Shown piece after piece: positions 9,476 to 22,010 of a stretch of 64,000 nucleotides of DNA. How positions within the stretch are numbered: the first letter of the stretch is position 1; each line of letters begins with the position of its first letter. This DNA comes from Tethya wilhelma (taxonomy: Eukaryota > Porifera > Demospongiae > Tethyida > Tethyidae): NCBI GenBank assembly GCA_964030475.1, contig CAXIPT010000005.1, positions 6,377,838 to 6,441,837 of the forward strand, given 5' to 3'. A program made the translations under genes and the position numbers. The notes below the pieces were generated by a model. It did no database searches. It was given only the letters and a program-made list of their open reading frames with translations, and was not told the origin of the DNA.

Positions 9476-12400
9476 CTGCAGGCCGGAGGGGGGAGAGAAA
9501 TGATAAAAAGTTTGTGCTGTAATAGCATTGGTGTGGGTTTTCTTAGCCTAAATTCCAGGAAATTCATTATGCATGTTCATGCAAATCTACAGCTAAATGA
9601 AAATTTTAACTGCTGTGAAGTAAACGTGTGTGTGTGTGTGTGTGTGTCTGTGTGTGTGTGTGTGTGTGTACGTGAGAGAGAGAGAGAGAGAGAGAGCATA
9701 TACCTGATGAAGCACAAGTTGGTAAGAATCCACTCCACAGTCCATTCTCCTGACAAGTCCTCGAGCCTGGTCCAACCAGGTCAAAGTTCACATCACACAC
9801 ATAGTAGACGGTAGCTCCAATTCTAAAATCAGCTCCATCTCTTCGACCGTTAGCTGGAGCACCAGGATCCTCACACATCAAGGGGCCAACTCCTGGACAT
9901 CATCATGAATATGCATAAGGTATATGAATAATTCATGCTGTGTTTCATTGTTTCACTGACTGTTGCACAGAGGGGCGGTCCCAGACCAGCCGCCATTGGA
10001 TTGGCACGTCCTTAGCGACTCTCCTTCCAGTGAGAATCCTTCGTTGCAAGTGTAGGTTCCTATGGCGGCCAATGTGACGCCAGTTTGAGAGACAGCACCA
10101 TTGATTGGGTCAGGGAGACGACCGCACTCAACAGCTGTATATGTGTGAGTATGAGTATGTGTAGCTAAACAATATAATACCTTATAGCAGGTAAATCTGG
10201 CGGGCTTAAAATTTGGCAAATTTGCATTTTAGCATCATTGGCGATTTTAAAAATTTGGTGATTTAATTCAACACGCTGCATTGTTTAATTATAAAACTGT
10301 TTGGCGATTTGCAGAATAATTTGCCAATTCACGAAATTTACCCACCATACTGTATTGAGTGTGAAAATGAAAGTGTTACTTACGTGAGCAGATAGGATCC
10401 TCTGTTGTCCACACGCCATTGGCCTCACAGGTCCTGATCATGGAGCCAAGAAGGAGGAAGCCTTCATCACAGTTGTAGAAGGCCATGGAGCCAAACCTAG
10501 TGCCAGTGGCCAGGAGCCCTCCATTGAGAGGCGCCAGGAGGGCACCACAGTCAACAGCTACATGTGGATGAATGGAGCAAGAAATTAATGGATTGTCACA
10601 AAAGATAAGTGTTTAAATAATGTCCTTGTTTTTGAATTGAGTTAGGTATATATTTGAAGTGTCTACTACAAGCAGAAGATAAAACTTGTCAAGGTATGTG
10701 TTGAGTTTGAGGTAAGTGGTGCACTTTATTTAAGATACCCTAGCTCAGATACACACCTTCACAAGTAGGAGGTGTTCCTTGCCAACCAATGTTGTCAACA
10801 CATCTTCTGTTCTGGTTGCCTCCCTGCAACGTGAACCCACTGTTGCAGCTGTATGTTGCCACGGAGCCTGGACTAGTACCTGACAACCCAACGAGTCCAT
10901 TCACAGGAGAATCCAGTCTTCCACAATCAAATTCTACAATAAAAGAGAGGAGAGGAAATGAAATAGTATTATAGTCAATGTTTCCAGATTCCTCCTCCCT
11001 GTTGTTTCACAGCGTAGTGGGGAGGAGCCTGGGAACAAGACTACATGCAATGGGTGTGTACAGAGATAACCAAACTACAACTGAAAGCAAAAGACTTCAT
11101 CTATAGGTCTCTCGAGGAGCTACAAACCTTCCTCTGGGTTACACAATGGTGTCTCTCCAGACCAGCTTCCATCAGCCAGGCACACTCGTATCTCATCACC
11201 AGCTAGAGTGAACCCACTTCGACAGCTGTAGGTAGCCTCTGAACCAAACGTGGTGCCAGTGAGACTCACAGTACCACCATTGGGGTGAGGCAGAGAACCA
11301 CACACAACAACTGGAAAGAAGAGAAAGATCCAAAAGTGTGAAATAATGGCAGAAATTTGTAAGACCACTAGTAAGTTAACATAATATAGGGTAAACTAGT
11401 GATGATAGTTGCTTACTTTCACAAGTTGGATCGATGCCAGACCAGTTTCCATCTGCTTCGCAGGACCTTATGGCCACACCCACCAGGTTGAATCCCACAT
11501 TGCACTCATACAATGCCACAGAGCCTAGCTGCATACCATCCAGGAAGAGAACTCGACCATTGTCAGGAGCTGGAAGGTCACCGCAGTTTACAGCTGCAGG
11601 GAAAACAAAAAAAATCTTTCTTGTGACGCCACTAGTCTACCATAAGCTAGCTACTGTAGGTGCCTCACGTTCACAAGTGGAAGCTGTCCCAGACCATTGT
11701 CCGTTGGCGAGGCACGTTCTGATGACAGTGGCTGACACTCGGAAGCCTTCATCACACAGGTAGGCAGCTGTGTCACCAAATGTGTTGCCACCTTGTTCAA
11801 TCCGACCATTAGCAGGTGGCACAAGATCAGGGCAGTTGACAGCTGCACAAGAGAAGGGACTTAGAACTCTTAATTGACTGTCACATGAGATAAATGACAT
11901 CACATGGGATAAATGTGACTGTCACATGGGATAAATACAAATGGCACACCTCTACAGAGTGGCTCATCACCAGTCCATGCTGAGGTAATCTGGCAGACTC
12001 TGCTTTGGAACCCCACCAACACAAACGCTGCATCACAAGTGTACGTGGCCACGGAGCCAAACCTGGTGTCTTCAAACGATACAAACCCATTTCGTGGATC
12101 ACTGAGTCGGCCACAATCAACAACTACATGGAGGGGGAAAAAAAAGAAAGAAAATTCCAACACTAACTTTCCAATTGATGCCAACCAGATAAATGCCCAC
12201 CTCTGCATTCAGGAGCCTTTCCATTCCACGTTCCATCCTGCCTGCACTCCCTGATGCCCTTGCCAAAGAGGACGAAGCCAGTGTTGCAGGAGTAGGTGGC
12301 TGTATCTCCCAGCACCCTCCCTGTCAGCTCCACAGCTCCATTCGGAGGAGGAGGGAGGGACTCACATGTGATCGCTATGGAAACATGAATGCAAGTTGTA

Positions 12401-15400
12401 CATGTCAATAAGCTCAAAAATGTCTTCCATCAATCCAGTATAAAATGGCCTTCAGGACAAAGATTAGGACAGGCCTATTGCTGACCTGAGCAGCTTGGTT
12501 CTTGTCCTGACCATTCCCCGCTGTTCAGACAAATCCTGATTTCATCTCCACCAATCAAATCAAAGCCTTCGTTGCAGCTGTACAGAGCTCTTGAGCCGAT
12601 AACAACACCTGTCATTTCAACGTCACCATTATCAGGTGGCTTGAGGGGACCACAATCAGACGCTGAGAGAGAGAGAAAGGGTGTGTGTGAACATTAGCTT
12701 TGTCTCAATATGCTTACAGAAACAAGTGGGTAGCTACCATAGATCAGACAATTACGCTGGCTTGAATTTTCTTATCATTAATTGAGGTAAAGGTTACTAC
12801 AAAACAAACTTTTGAGGTATGGATCTTTATAGTTTACTTACGTTGACAGAGAGGGGTGACTCCTGTCCAGAGTCCGTTGTTCTGACAAACCCTTATCTCA
12901 CTGCCGATCAGAGCAAACCCTTCTCTGCAGCTATACACGGCACTGGATCCGGGAATGGAACCATTAACAACCACATCTCCATTTCCTGGTGCATCTAAAT
13001 CAGGACACTGAAGAGCTGTACATCGGGATATGTTGATAAGTTGTTACAAAGGCTATGTGAAAGACATCTTGATTGAGGTATATACCTTCACAAGATGGCA
13101 CACCTCCAGACCACTCTCCATCTTCCTGACAAACTCTTGTGGTGTCACCCACAAGCTGAAATGGTGAGTCACATGAGTACGTTGCTGTGGAACCAAATCC
13201 TGTCCCTTGGCTGAAACTGATGTCACCGTTTTTAGGAGGTGCCAGAAACCCACAATCAATTCCTGATAATACAATAATACATATATTCATTAAAATTACA
13301 TTACAATGAGCTGTGGTTTGGTATCTCTTACTTGTACAGCTGGGCTCATTCCCAGACCACAGTCCCGATTCCAGACAGGTCCGTTCCTCATTCCCAACCC
13401 CTGTGAAGCCAGGGAAACATGTGTATGTTGCTACAGAGCCAAAACTAACACTAGTGAAGAACACATTCCCATCCTTAGGTGGTTCCAGAATGGGACATTC
13501 AACAGCTGCCAGAAAACACCAAAGAAAGAAGAAAATAGTAATTACTATTACATTAACAACCACATCCCCACTTATTATTTCTTACTTCTTATTATTTATT
13601 CATTTCTTATTTTTTTTATTTATTTCTTATTTATTTCTTATTAATTTCTTATTATTTATTTATTTCTTATTAATTTCTTATTATTTATTGATTGCTTATT
13701 TTCTTATTTATTTCTTATCAATTCTTATTTATTTCTTATCATTTCTTATTTATTTTTACTATTCACTACTATAATTATCTGTGATTGCTAGTTTTGCTCA
13801 CCAGAACAAAAGGGAGATGACCCACTCCACACTCCGTCAGCCTGGCACGTCCTGGAGGTCACTCCTATCAGGACAAACCCATCGTTGCAGGAGTAGGTTG
13901 CCGTGTCCCAGAAATCAGTACCTGTTGTCACCACATTACCATCCACTGGAGGGTCCAAGGGGCCACACTGAGAGACTGTGTGAAGAGTTCAAAAACAAAC
14001 AAAAAAACTTTTGGAAGAGAAGGACACATTTGTATATATTTTCCAAATTTCACTGTGAGTTAAAACAAGCACACATGTGGATATGCCAATGGTACTATTA
14101 CTAGACGTATAAAAACTGTCCCTGAGGAACCTGACCACTTTAAGAAGGCACCGAAGAGAATCTTGGGATCAAGCAGCTTGAGTTCACTCAACTTACTCTG
14201 ACAGGTCGGTGCTTGTCCTGACCACGTTCCAATTGCTTGGCACGTCCTGATGCTAATTCCTACCAGGCCAAATCCTTCATTGCAGCTGTAAGTTGCTTGT
14301 GAGCTAAACGATGTCCCCGTCAAAATGACCTGCCCATTTTCTGGTGCTGCTAACTCACCACAGTTCACAGCTAGACGCAATAGCATTCATACATGAGGGT
14401 ATAAATTGTGTGTGTGTGTGCATACGTCCATCCTCACCCTCACACACTGGCTCCTGTAGGCTCCAAGCTCCATCTGGCTGACACACACGCACCTCTGGAC
14501 CTCTCAGCACAGATCCTGGCAGACAAGAGTACGTGGCTGTGCTGCCAACTTGAACACCAGTCTGAAGAACTCTTCCACTTAGTGGAGACCGTAGCACCCC
14601 ACACGTCACCTCTTGACAAAATGGAGCCACACTCGACCAAATCCCATTCTCCAAGCAAGTCCGTACTTGGCTGCCGACCAATGAGAATCCGTTGAGACAG
14701 CTGTAAGTGGCAACAGCTCCCCTTGTTAGCCCACTAACGACCACCTGTCCATTCTGTGGGGGGTCCAATGAAGGACATTGCTGAGCTGAGCACACAGGAG
14801 CCTCTCCTGACCATTGTCCATCCACTTCACATGTTCTTGTTGCTATGCCGATTAATGAGAAGCCCGTGTTGCAGGTGTAGATGGCTAGAGATTGAAATGC
14901 CCTGCCTGACAGAGATATTGCACCATTGGTGGGAGCTTCAAGGTCACGACACCTGATTGCTGTGTGGAAATGTATATCAAGAATATCTCAGCCTAGGATG
15001 GTCGTACAAAAGTAGGACTTGCATCATTGCAATCAGCTCGAAGAGATCTTTTAAATGGTGTAGTTTAATTCAAAATTTGTATTTTGGGCAAAATCGGTCA
15101 AAACCATGAACTATACAGTGCGATTTTTTTCAAAAAAATGGACATTTTCAAATCTCAAAACAAAGCAAACTATTTGAAAGATTTCTTTGAGCTGATCACA
15201 ATGGTGCTAGTCCCAGCTTCATACGACCATCTTAGGCTGAGTTATAGCTATTTTTTTTCACTTTGTACAATTGCAATCAGTTCAAAGAGATCTTCAAATG
15301 GCTTACGGTTACAAACAGGCTCCTGTCCCGACCACTCCCCATTAGACAGACACCTCCGAGTGTCCTCTCCAACCAGGACAAAACCAGCGCTACAAATGTA

Positions 15401-16011
15401 CGTAGCCAAAGAATCAACCGTCACACCAGTGAGTGTCACATGACCATTGGCCGGGTTGTCAAGAAGATCACATGACAGAGCTGTGAAGTGATACAAATTG
15501 AGCAATTCTGTAAACATCTCCAACTTTCTCAGATTTGTTTGACTCACGTGCACACAGAGGTTCCACTCCACTCCACGATCCACTGGACTGACAAGTACGA
15601 TGGTCTGCACCAATCAAAACGAAGCCTTCATCGCAGACGTAGGTAGCCTGTCCTCCCACTTCACGAGAAGTGATGGTCACTTGTCCATTGATTGGACTCG
15701 ACAGATCAGGACAAAGAAGAGCTGTAGATCAAAGAAAAGATGAACACAAAAATGATCATTGTAGGAGGGAGCTAGCACCCGGCCACTGGGCGGAGTTGAC
15801 AGCTTACCCATGATTATTATTTAATAATTAACTCACATAAGCATCTTGGCTCCTCCCCTGACCACACCCCACTCGTTAGACAGACTCTGTTTCTATTTCC
15901 TTCCAACTGGAAGCCACCATTACAGATATAGGTTGCTAAGGAACCAAAGGACGTGCCTGTGAGGAACACCTGACCATTAGCTGGACTAGGGAGCTCACTA
16001 CATCCACTGAC

Positions 16012-16055
<44 letters not shown>

Positions 16056-17681
16056 AGAGAGGTGAAGTTAGCTTAATGCAGCAAGACAAGGCTGGCATCA
16101 CGTACTTCTACAGACAGGTTCTTGTCCAGACCACAAGCCATCAAGCTGACAGACCCGCTGTGTCACTCCAATCAGTTCAAAGTCACCCAGACATGTGTAG
16201 GTGGCGATGGAAGCAAAGACTGTGGACGTGAAAGAGACAAGTCCATTTTCTGGACTGGCCAGAAGTCCACAATCAACAGCTGGATGGACAGTGAGAAGAT
16301 GGAAGAATCAACACAAGGTAGGCAAGTGGATAATTTTATACAAACATTCATTACCTTGGCAATGTGGTGCTTGTAGTGACCACTCTCCGTCCGCTAGACA
16401 CACTCGTCTCTCACTCCCTACCAGCTGGAAGCCTCTAGTGCAGGAATAGGTTGCCACGGCACCCACTGTAATCCCTGTCAGAGTCACCTGACCATTCTCT
16501 GGCTCAGGTAGCTGTCCACAACTGACCTCTGTAAGGGAAGGTAGCAATGTGAGCAAAGAAAAAAACTTGTACTGTTTAAATCTCTTACGTTGGCACAAAG
16601 GTTCCTCTCCCGACCATTCTCCATCTAGCTGACAAGTCCGTGATGCTCCTCCAAGAAGCTCAAAGCCTGAGTTGCAGTTGTAGCGTGCGATGGAGCCTAG
16701 ACTGAGACTAGTCAAGAGCACGAGGCCATTCTCAATGTCAGGTAGAGGACTACATTGCAATGCTGTGGGGGGAGAAAGATTAGCTTTTGTTTATCATTTT
16801 CACATTAAATAAGTTCATTTAGGTATGTGAGACACACCTTCACAGGATGGTTCACTGCCAGACCATACACCACTGTCTTGACAAGTTCTTGTATCAGTTC
16901 CGACCAATCGAAATCCTTCATTGCAGTTGTAGAAAGCGACCGAACCTAGTGTAGTACTCTCAGTGGAGACAACACCATTGGTAGGAGCAGACAGTGGGCC
17001 ACAGTCAACAGCTGTGTGGGTGGAGCAGTACACATAGTAACAGTAACCATGGAAACAGCATTGTAGTTAAGTAACTATTGTGTGTGGTGTGTACGTGAGG
17101 AATGTAAGTCGTGAAACAAAGGTCTCTTATTGAGACAATGGAGAGACAACAGCCATGGGGATAGACAGAAGATGGTGGTGTCTGGTTTCAATGGCAGCCA
17201 TTGTCTGAGCTAAAGAGACTCACGTCTGCAGACTGGTGTCCTGCCCCCCTGCCAGCTGCCCCCCTGCCCACACACCAGCCTCTCAGGACCAACAAGCTGA
17301 AAGCCACTGTCACAGGAGAATGAGGCAGCCGCTCCAATAGACTTTCCATCGAATGAGACTTGTCCATTTAGTGGAGGGAGCAATCTTGGACAACCTAGGA
17401 CTGCATGTGTGTGTGTGTGTGTGTGTGTGTGTTTATAAAGGGATACTGAAACTGAAAGTGATTAATGCACCACTTCAACAACACATGAGTAGCGTCCAAA
17501 ACTTCTAATATTAATTATTAGTTGAACAAAAAACACTTTTCCTTCTCTGGCAGTACCTTCACAACGCGGCAGAGACTTGGACCACTGTCCGTTGGACTGG
17601 CACACTCGATAGCTGTCCCCTATGAGTTTGAATCCCACATCACACGTAAACTTGACAAACGATCCAAGAAATGTTGACCCN

Positions 17682-17743
<62 letters not shown>

Positions 17744-20361
17744 AGTTAGCTTAATGCAGCAAGACAAGGGTGGCATCACGTACTTCTACAGACAGGTTCT
17801 TGTCCAGACCACAAGCCATCAAGCTGACAGACCCGCTGTGTCACTCCAATCAGTTCAAAGTCACCCAGACATGTGTAGGTGGCGATGGAAGCAAAGACTG
17901 TGGACGTGAAAGAGACAAGTCCATTTTCTGGACTGGCCAGAAGTCCACAATCAACAGCTGGATGGACAGGGAGAAGATGGAAGAATCAACACAAGGTAGG
18001 TAAGTGGATAATTTTATACAAACATTCATTACCTTGGCAACGTGGTGCTTGTAGTGACCACTCTCCGTCCGCTAGACACACTCGTCTCTCACTCCCTACC
18101 AGCTGGAAGCCTCTAGTGCAGGAGTAGGTTGCCACGGCACCCACTGCAATCCCTGTCAGAGTCACATGACCATTCTCTGGCTCAGGAAGCTGTCCACAAC
18201 TGACCTCTGTAAGGGAAGGTAGCAATGTGAGCAAACAAAAAAACTTATACTGTTTTTAGATCTCTTACGTTGGCACAATGGTTCCTCTCCCGACCATTCT
18301 CCATCTGGCTGACAAATCCGTGATGCTCCTCCAAGAAGCTCAAAGCCTGAGTTGCAGTTGTAGCGGGCAATGGAGCCTGGACTGAGACTAGTCAAGAGCA
18401 CAAGGCCATTCTCAATGTCGGGTAGACGACTACATTGCAATGCTGTGGGGGGAGAAAGGTCAGCTTTTTTTCATCATTTTCCACATTGCCTAAGTTCAGT
18501 TAGGTACATGAGACACACCTTCGCAGGATGGTTCACTGCCAGACCACACACCACTGTCTTGACAAGTTCTCGTATCAGTTCCGATCAATCGAAATCCTTC
18601 ATTGCAGTTGTAGAAAGCGACCGAACCTAGCGTAGTACTCTCAGTGGAGACAACACCATTGGTAGGAACAGACAGTGGGCCACAGTCAACAGCTGTGTGG
18701 GTGGAGCAGTACACATAGCAACAATAACCATGGAAATAGCATTGTAATTTAGTTACTATTGTGTGTGGTGTGTACGTGAGGAATGGAAGTCGTGAAACAA
18801 AGGTCTCTTATTGAGACAATGGAGAGACAAAAGCCATGGGGATAGACAGAAAATGGTGGTGTCTGGTTTCAATGGCAGCCATTGTCTGAGCTAAAGAGAC
18901 TCACGTCTGCAGACTGGTATCCTGCCCCCCTGCCAGCTGCCCCCCTGCCCACACACCAGCCTCTCAGGACCAACAAGCTGAAAGCCACTGTCACAGGAGA
19001 ATGAGGCAGCCGCTCCAATAGACTTTCCGTTGAATGAAACTTGTCCGTTTAATGGAGGGAGCAATCTTGGACAGCCTAAGACTGCATGTGTGTGTGTGTG
19101 TGTGTGTGTATGTGTGTGTGTGTGTTTATAAAGGGATACTGAAACTGAATGTGATTAATGCACCACTTCAACAACACAATAGTAGCGTCCAAAACTTCTA
19201 ATATTAATTATTAGTTGAACAAAAAATACTTTTCCTTCTCTGGCAGTACCTTCACAACGCGGCAGAGACTTGGACCACTGTCCGTTGGACTGGCACACTC
19301 GATAGCCGTCCCCTACGAGTTTGAATCCCACATCACACGTAAACTTGACAAACGATCCAAGAAATGTTGACCCCACCCACTTGCTCCCATTGGCTGGTTC
19401 TCCCGGGTCCCCACAGTCCACAACTATCGCAAAAGAAAAAAAGAACAGTAAAAAAAACTCTTTGTACAAGAACAAAATCTACAAATTGCACTCTTGAAAA
19501 ATTAGCACAAAAACATTTCAACGTGTACTCTCAATTCCTCACACAGAGACCAACAATTTCTGAACATACTTTTCACAAAAATATCCTCAGTCTTTGGATA
19601 CACTAGCCTACTACTACCCACAATATACTGGGATACATAACAGGAAATTTTAATAGTTCAAAAATTTTCGGACATAAAACACTACCTTCATGAAAATGGA
19701 AAAAAATTTTTAGGAAATATTTTCAACCTGAAAATTTCCCGATCTACAGTGCATGAAGCATCATACAGATCCTGATAGTTAAAAAAAATGACCAGTGTCT
19801 GGACCATGATATGAGCAGTGTCTATGCTATGACTTACACACACACTGAGGTAGTTCGGGGGTCCATTGCCCGTTGCTCTGACAAAGCCTCAGTTTAGCTC
19901 CGACCAGACGGTGACCAGGGTCACAGGAGTGCACCACGATGGCACCCGCCTGGATGGACTCAAAGAGGCTCGTACCATGAGAGGGAGCCCCTGGGTTTCC
20001 ACAGGTAATGAGATTAATGTTACTATTGCTGTTGGGATCTGACGCGGGAACTCCCGGAAGCCACCAGTAGTTGGTCGGTTGGCCATTCCTTCGGTAGCGA
20101 CTGTGACCCTCAAGATTATCTTTCCGCATCAAGACAATCAGATCATGAATTATGCATCATTTTCTTAGCAAAATCAGTCTTGCATCAAACAATCTAAACA
20201 CCTGCTTAAGACAATTTTATTGCTACAGAAGTGAACTCACCTTGGACTCTTGGCGCAGCGCTGCAGCACCTCGCTGCAACCACCACTAGCACCAATGCAG
20301 CAGTAGCAGCAGCTGTCAGTGACCAGCTGCCTGACTTGTGATCATGATGGCAAGACAGCAT
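8418..20361 (-). CDS. Giant CCP-array protein with C-terminal tyrosinase-like domain (gene 1)
   Basis: Exon 1 (20241-20361) gives MLSCHHDHKSGSWS and a hydrophobic Ala/Leu/Val stretch, a signal peptide or signal anchor. Exon 2 (19838-20119) holds a linker and CCP1. Single-CCP exons then lie near 19250, 18905, 18522, 18271, 18034, 17785, 17557 (cut by the N), 17223, 16840, 16590, 16354, 16105, 15838, 15548 and 15308. One exon at 14437-14959 holds three CCPs. Single exons resume near 14195, 13802, 13332, 13087, 12842, 12486, 12201, 11949, 11669, 11420, 11137, 10757, 10383, 9963 and 9704-9892. Exon 8418-9475 encodes the tyrosinase-like domain. That makes about 34 CCPs with the usual four Cys and one Trp each. 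CCP domains are extracellular binding modules of complement, selectins and adhesion proteins. Joins were checked in detail only at both ends. Function unknown. Confidence 0.85.
9629..9696. repeat. (GT)n/(GA)n microsatellites in gene 1 intron
   Basis: A GT run is followed by GA dinucleotides, which read as TC on the coding strand. It lies immediately after the donor of the last CCP exon (9704-9892). Confidence 0.85.
10176..10355. mobile_element. MITE-like element, TATAGCAGGTAAAT family, copy 1
   Basis: The ends TATAGCAGGTAAATCTGGCG and GAAATTTACCCACCATACTG are imperfect inverted repeats. The interior has repeated TTGGCGATTT motifs. The element matches 24531-24705 in reverse orientation along most of its length. 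It lies in a gene 1 intron. Confidence 0.75.
13565..13765. repeat. T-rich low-complexity repeat (TTATTTCTTATT)n
   Basis: About 200 bp of imperfect repeats of TTATTTCTTATT lie in the gene 1 intron between the CCP exons near 13332 and 13802. The stretch is A-rich on the coding strand. Confidence 0.75.
14437..14959 (-). other. Three-CCP exon of gene 1
   Basis: A single uninterrupted exon encodes three consecutive CCPs. They start with IRCRDLEAPTNGAIS, QQCPSLDPPQNGQVV and VTCGVLRSPLSGRVL. Most other CCPs of the gene have an exon each, so this one lost two introns or arose by in-exon duplication. Confidence 0.85.
16014..17680. repeat. 1.7-kb tandem block, copy A (coding, inside gene 1)
   Basis: This block holds the CCP exons near 16105, 16354, 16590, 16840 and 17223, plus the truncated one at 17557-17680. 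It is about 97% identical by eye, introns included, to 17682-19370. The CCPs correspond one to one (for example VSCGQLPEPENG, LQCSPLPDIENG and VDCGPLSAPTNG). It ends at the single N at 17681, in the middle of a CCP. Confidence 0.88.
17682..19370. repeat. 1.7-kb tandem block, copy B (coding, inside gene 1)
   Basis: This is the second copy, starting with a 59-bp GA run directly after the N and running into the intact CCP near 19250 (VDCGDPGEPANGSKWVG). It differs from copy A by scattered substitutions and small indels, including the length of the GT run near 19087. Confidence 0.88.
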
Positions 20362-20620
20362 TTCAGAGCACCTCCTGCTGCGACTACTGTCTTGAAATTA
20401 TAGTTCTTTGTCTCCAGCAAATTGCCAGCTGTTTTCGTCCGGTGCATTGTGGTGCAGCTGTATTTATGCTCTCTCTGCTGCAGACAATGTCCTTCCTCTC
20501 TTGCTCTATGCATTTGTTGCTTTCGTTTAATTAGAGAGAAAAATCCAAGTTTGCGAAACACCCAGGCGCACGTGTTGCATTGGCGGGCTGCGTAGGAAAG
20601 TTGTGCGTGTTGAACAGAAG
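20362..20620. promoter_or_regulatory. Head-to-head promoter region, gene 1 (-) and importin-5 (+)
   Basis: Only 259 bp separate the two ATG codons, which point away from each other. No TATA box is evident. By position this must hold both promoters and 5' UTRs, so co-regulation is plausible but not shown. Confidence 0.55.
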
Positions 20621-21956
20621 ATGGCTGATTTCCAAGCTATTTTAGCTGCTCTGCTCTCCCCCGACAATGACACGAGGAATCAGGCCGAGGTAAGATTACA
20701 CTACCGCCGGGAAGGAAGATCAAGAGCTAGATCATCCTTACTGAGGAATATAAATTTGTAGATAATCTGATTGAGAGTAGACAGTGTGATGGGGGTGACT
20801 GTATGTGTGTGTATGTGTATCTGTATGTGTGTGTGTGTGTGTATGTGTGTGCATTCAAAAAACCTGGTAGCTCTAGTTGTGAATGCATGTGGTGACATTC
20901 TGCCAGTATTTGACACCTAGCTAGACATTGCTGTACCTCTCCTCTAGGAACAATTCAACACCCTCTCCTTGCCGACCAAGTTACCCCATCTAGTCTCTGC
21001 ACTACGGACACAAGGAGCTAGTGATGAGGTGAGCAATGGCCGTCCCTAGGCTCTTTGATTGTTTACTTCTTTCTCTCTCTCTCTCTCTCTCTCTGCCCTC
21101 CTCACGCACACACACACACCAGGTGAGGATCATGGCAGCTGTGTTGCTAAGGCGAGTGTTCTTGCAGCTGGAGTACAAGGACCTTGTAGACGATATTGAT
21201 GCTGCCGTGCTACAGGGATGTCGTGCTGAGATGCTGGCAGCTGTTACCAGTGAGTCAAACCCTTCAATCAGGAAGAAAATATGCGATGCTGTTGCTGAGT
21301 TAGCTCGTTCATCACTTGGTGAGTGTGTGAAGGTGTGAAGGGAGAAGGTGTGAAGGGAGGAGGTGTGATTATGTCCCCCCTCTCTTTCTTTCCCTCGTCT
21401 TATTTTCAGACGACAATGATGTGAACCAGTGGCCTGATTTGCTCAAGTTTCTCTTTGAGTGTTGCAATGTGGAACAGCCCCACCTCTATGAGAGTGCACT
21501 GCAGATAATAGGGTATGTAGAATGTATATATGTATGAGCTCATGTATTATTCATATCCTACAAGTGGTCGTTATTTAGGGTATATAGTCGTCGTAAATAA
21601 AGAGATGCCATTATTTATTGCATTCCTTACATTCCATAGCTTGTTGTGCTTCTTTAAGTGGATATGCTTCGTTTGTTAGAACTAACACTCTCTTTAAATC
21701 TTTTTATCGGTTAAACTTCCCCGCTACTCACTGTTGCCCCTCTCATTAACTCTCTTAATGACTACAGTGTTGTCCCGGGAGTGTTCGGGAACCAGCTAGC
21801 ATACCTGCTGGTCATGATCCACCAAATGCTCCAACAGGCACTGGACATGCAAAACAACCAGGTACAATTGCTCACACATGTTAATGTACATGTTAAATGC
21901 TTACTCATGCACATACATACATACACACACATACACACGTACATAACACACACACA

Positions 21957-22010
<54 letters not shown>

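Noticed and set aside
19640..19750. Hairpin of AGGAAATTTTAAT and GAAAATTTCC
   Set aside because: AT-rich and short, with pairing expected by chance in such sequence. No defined ends.
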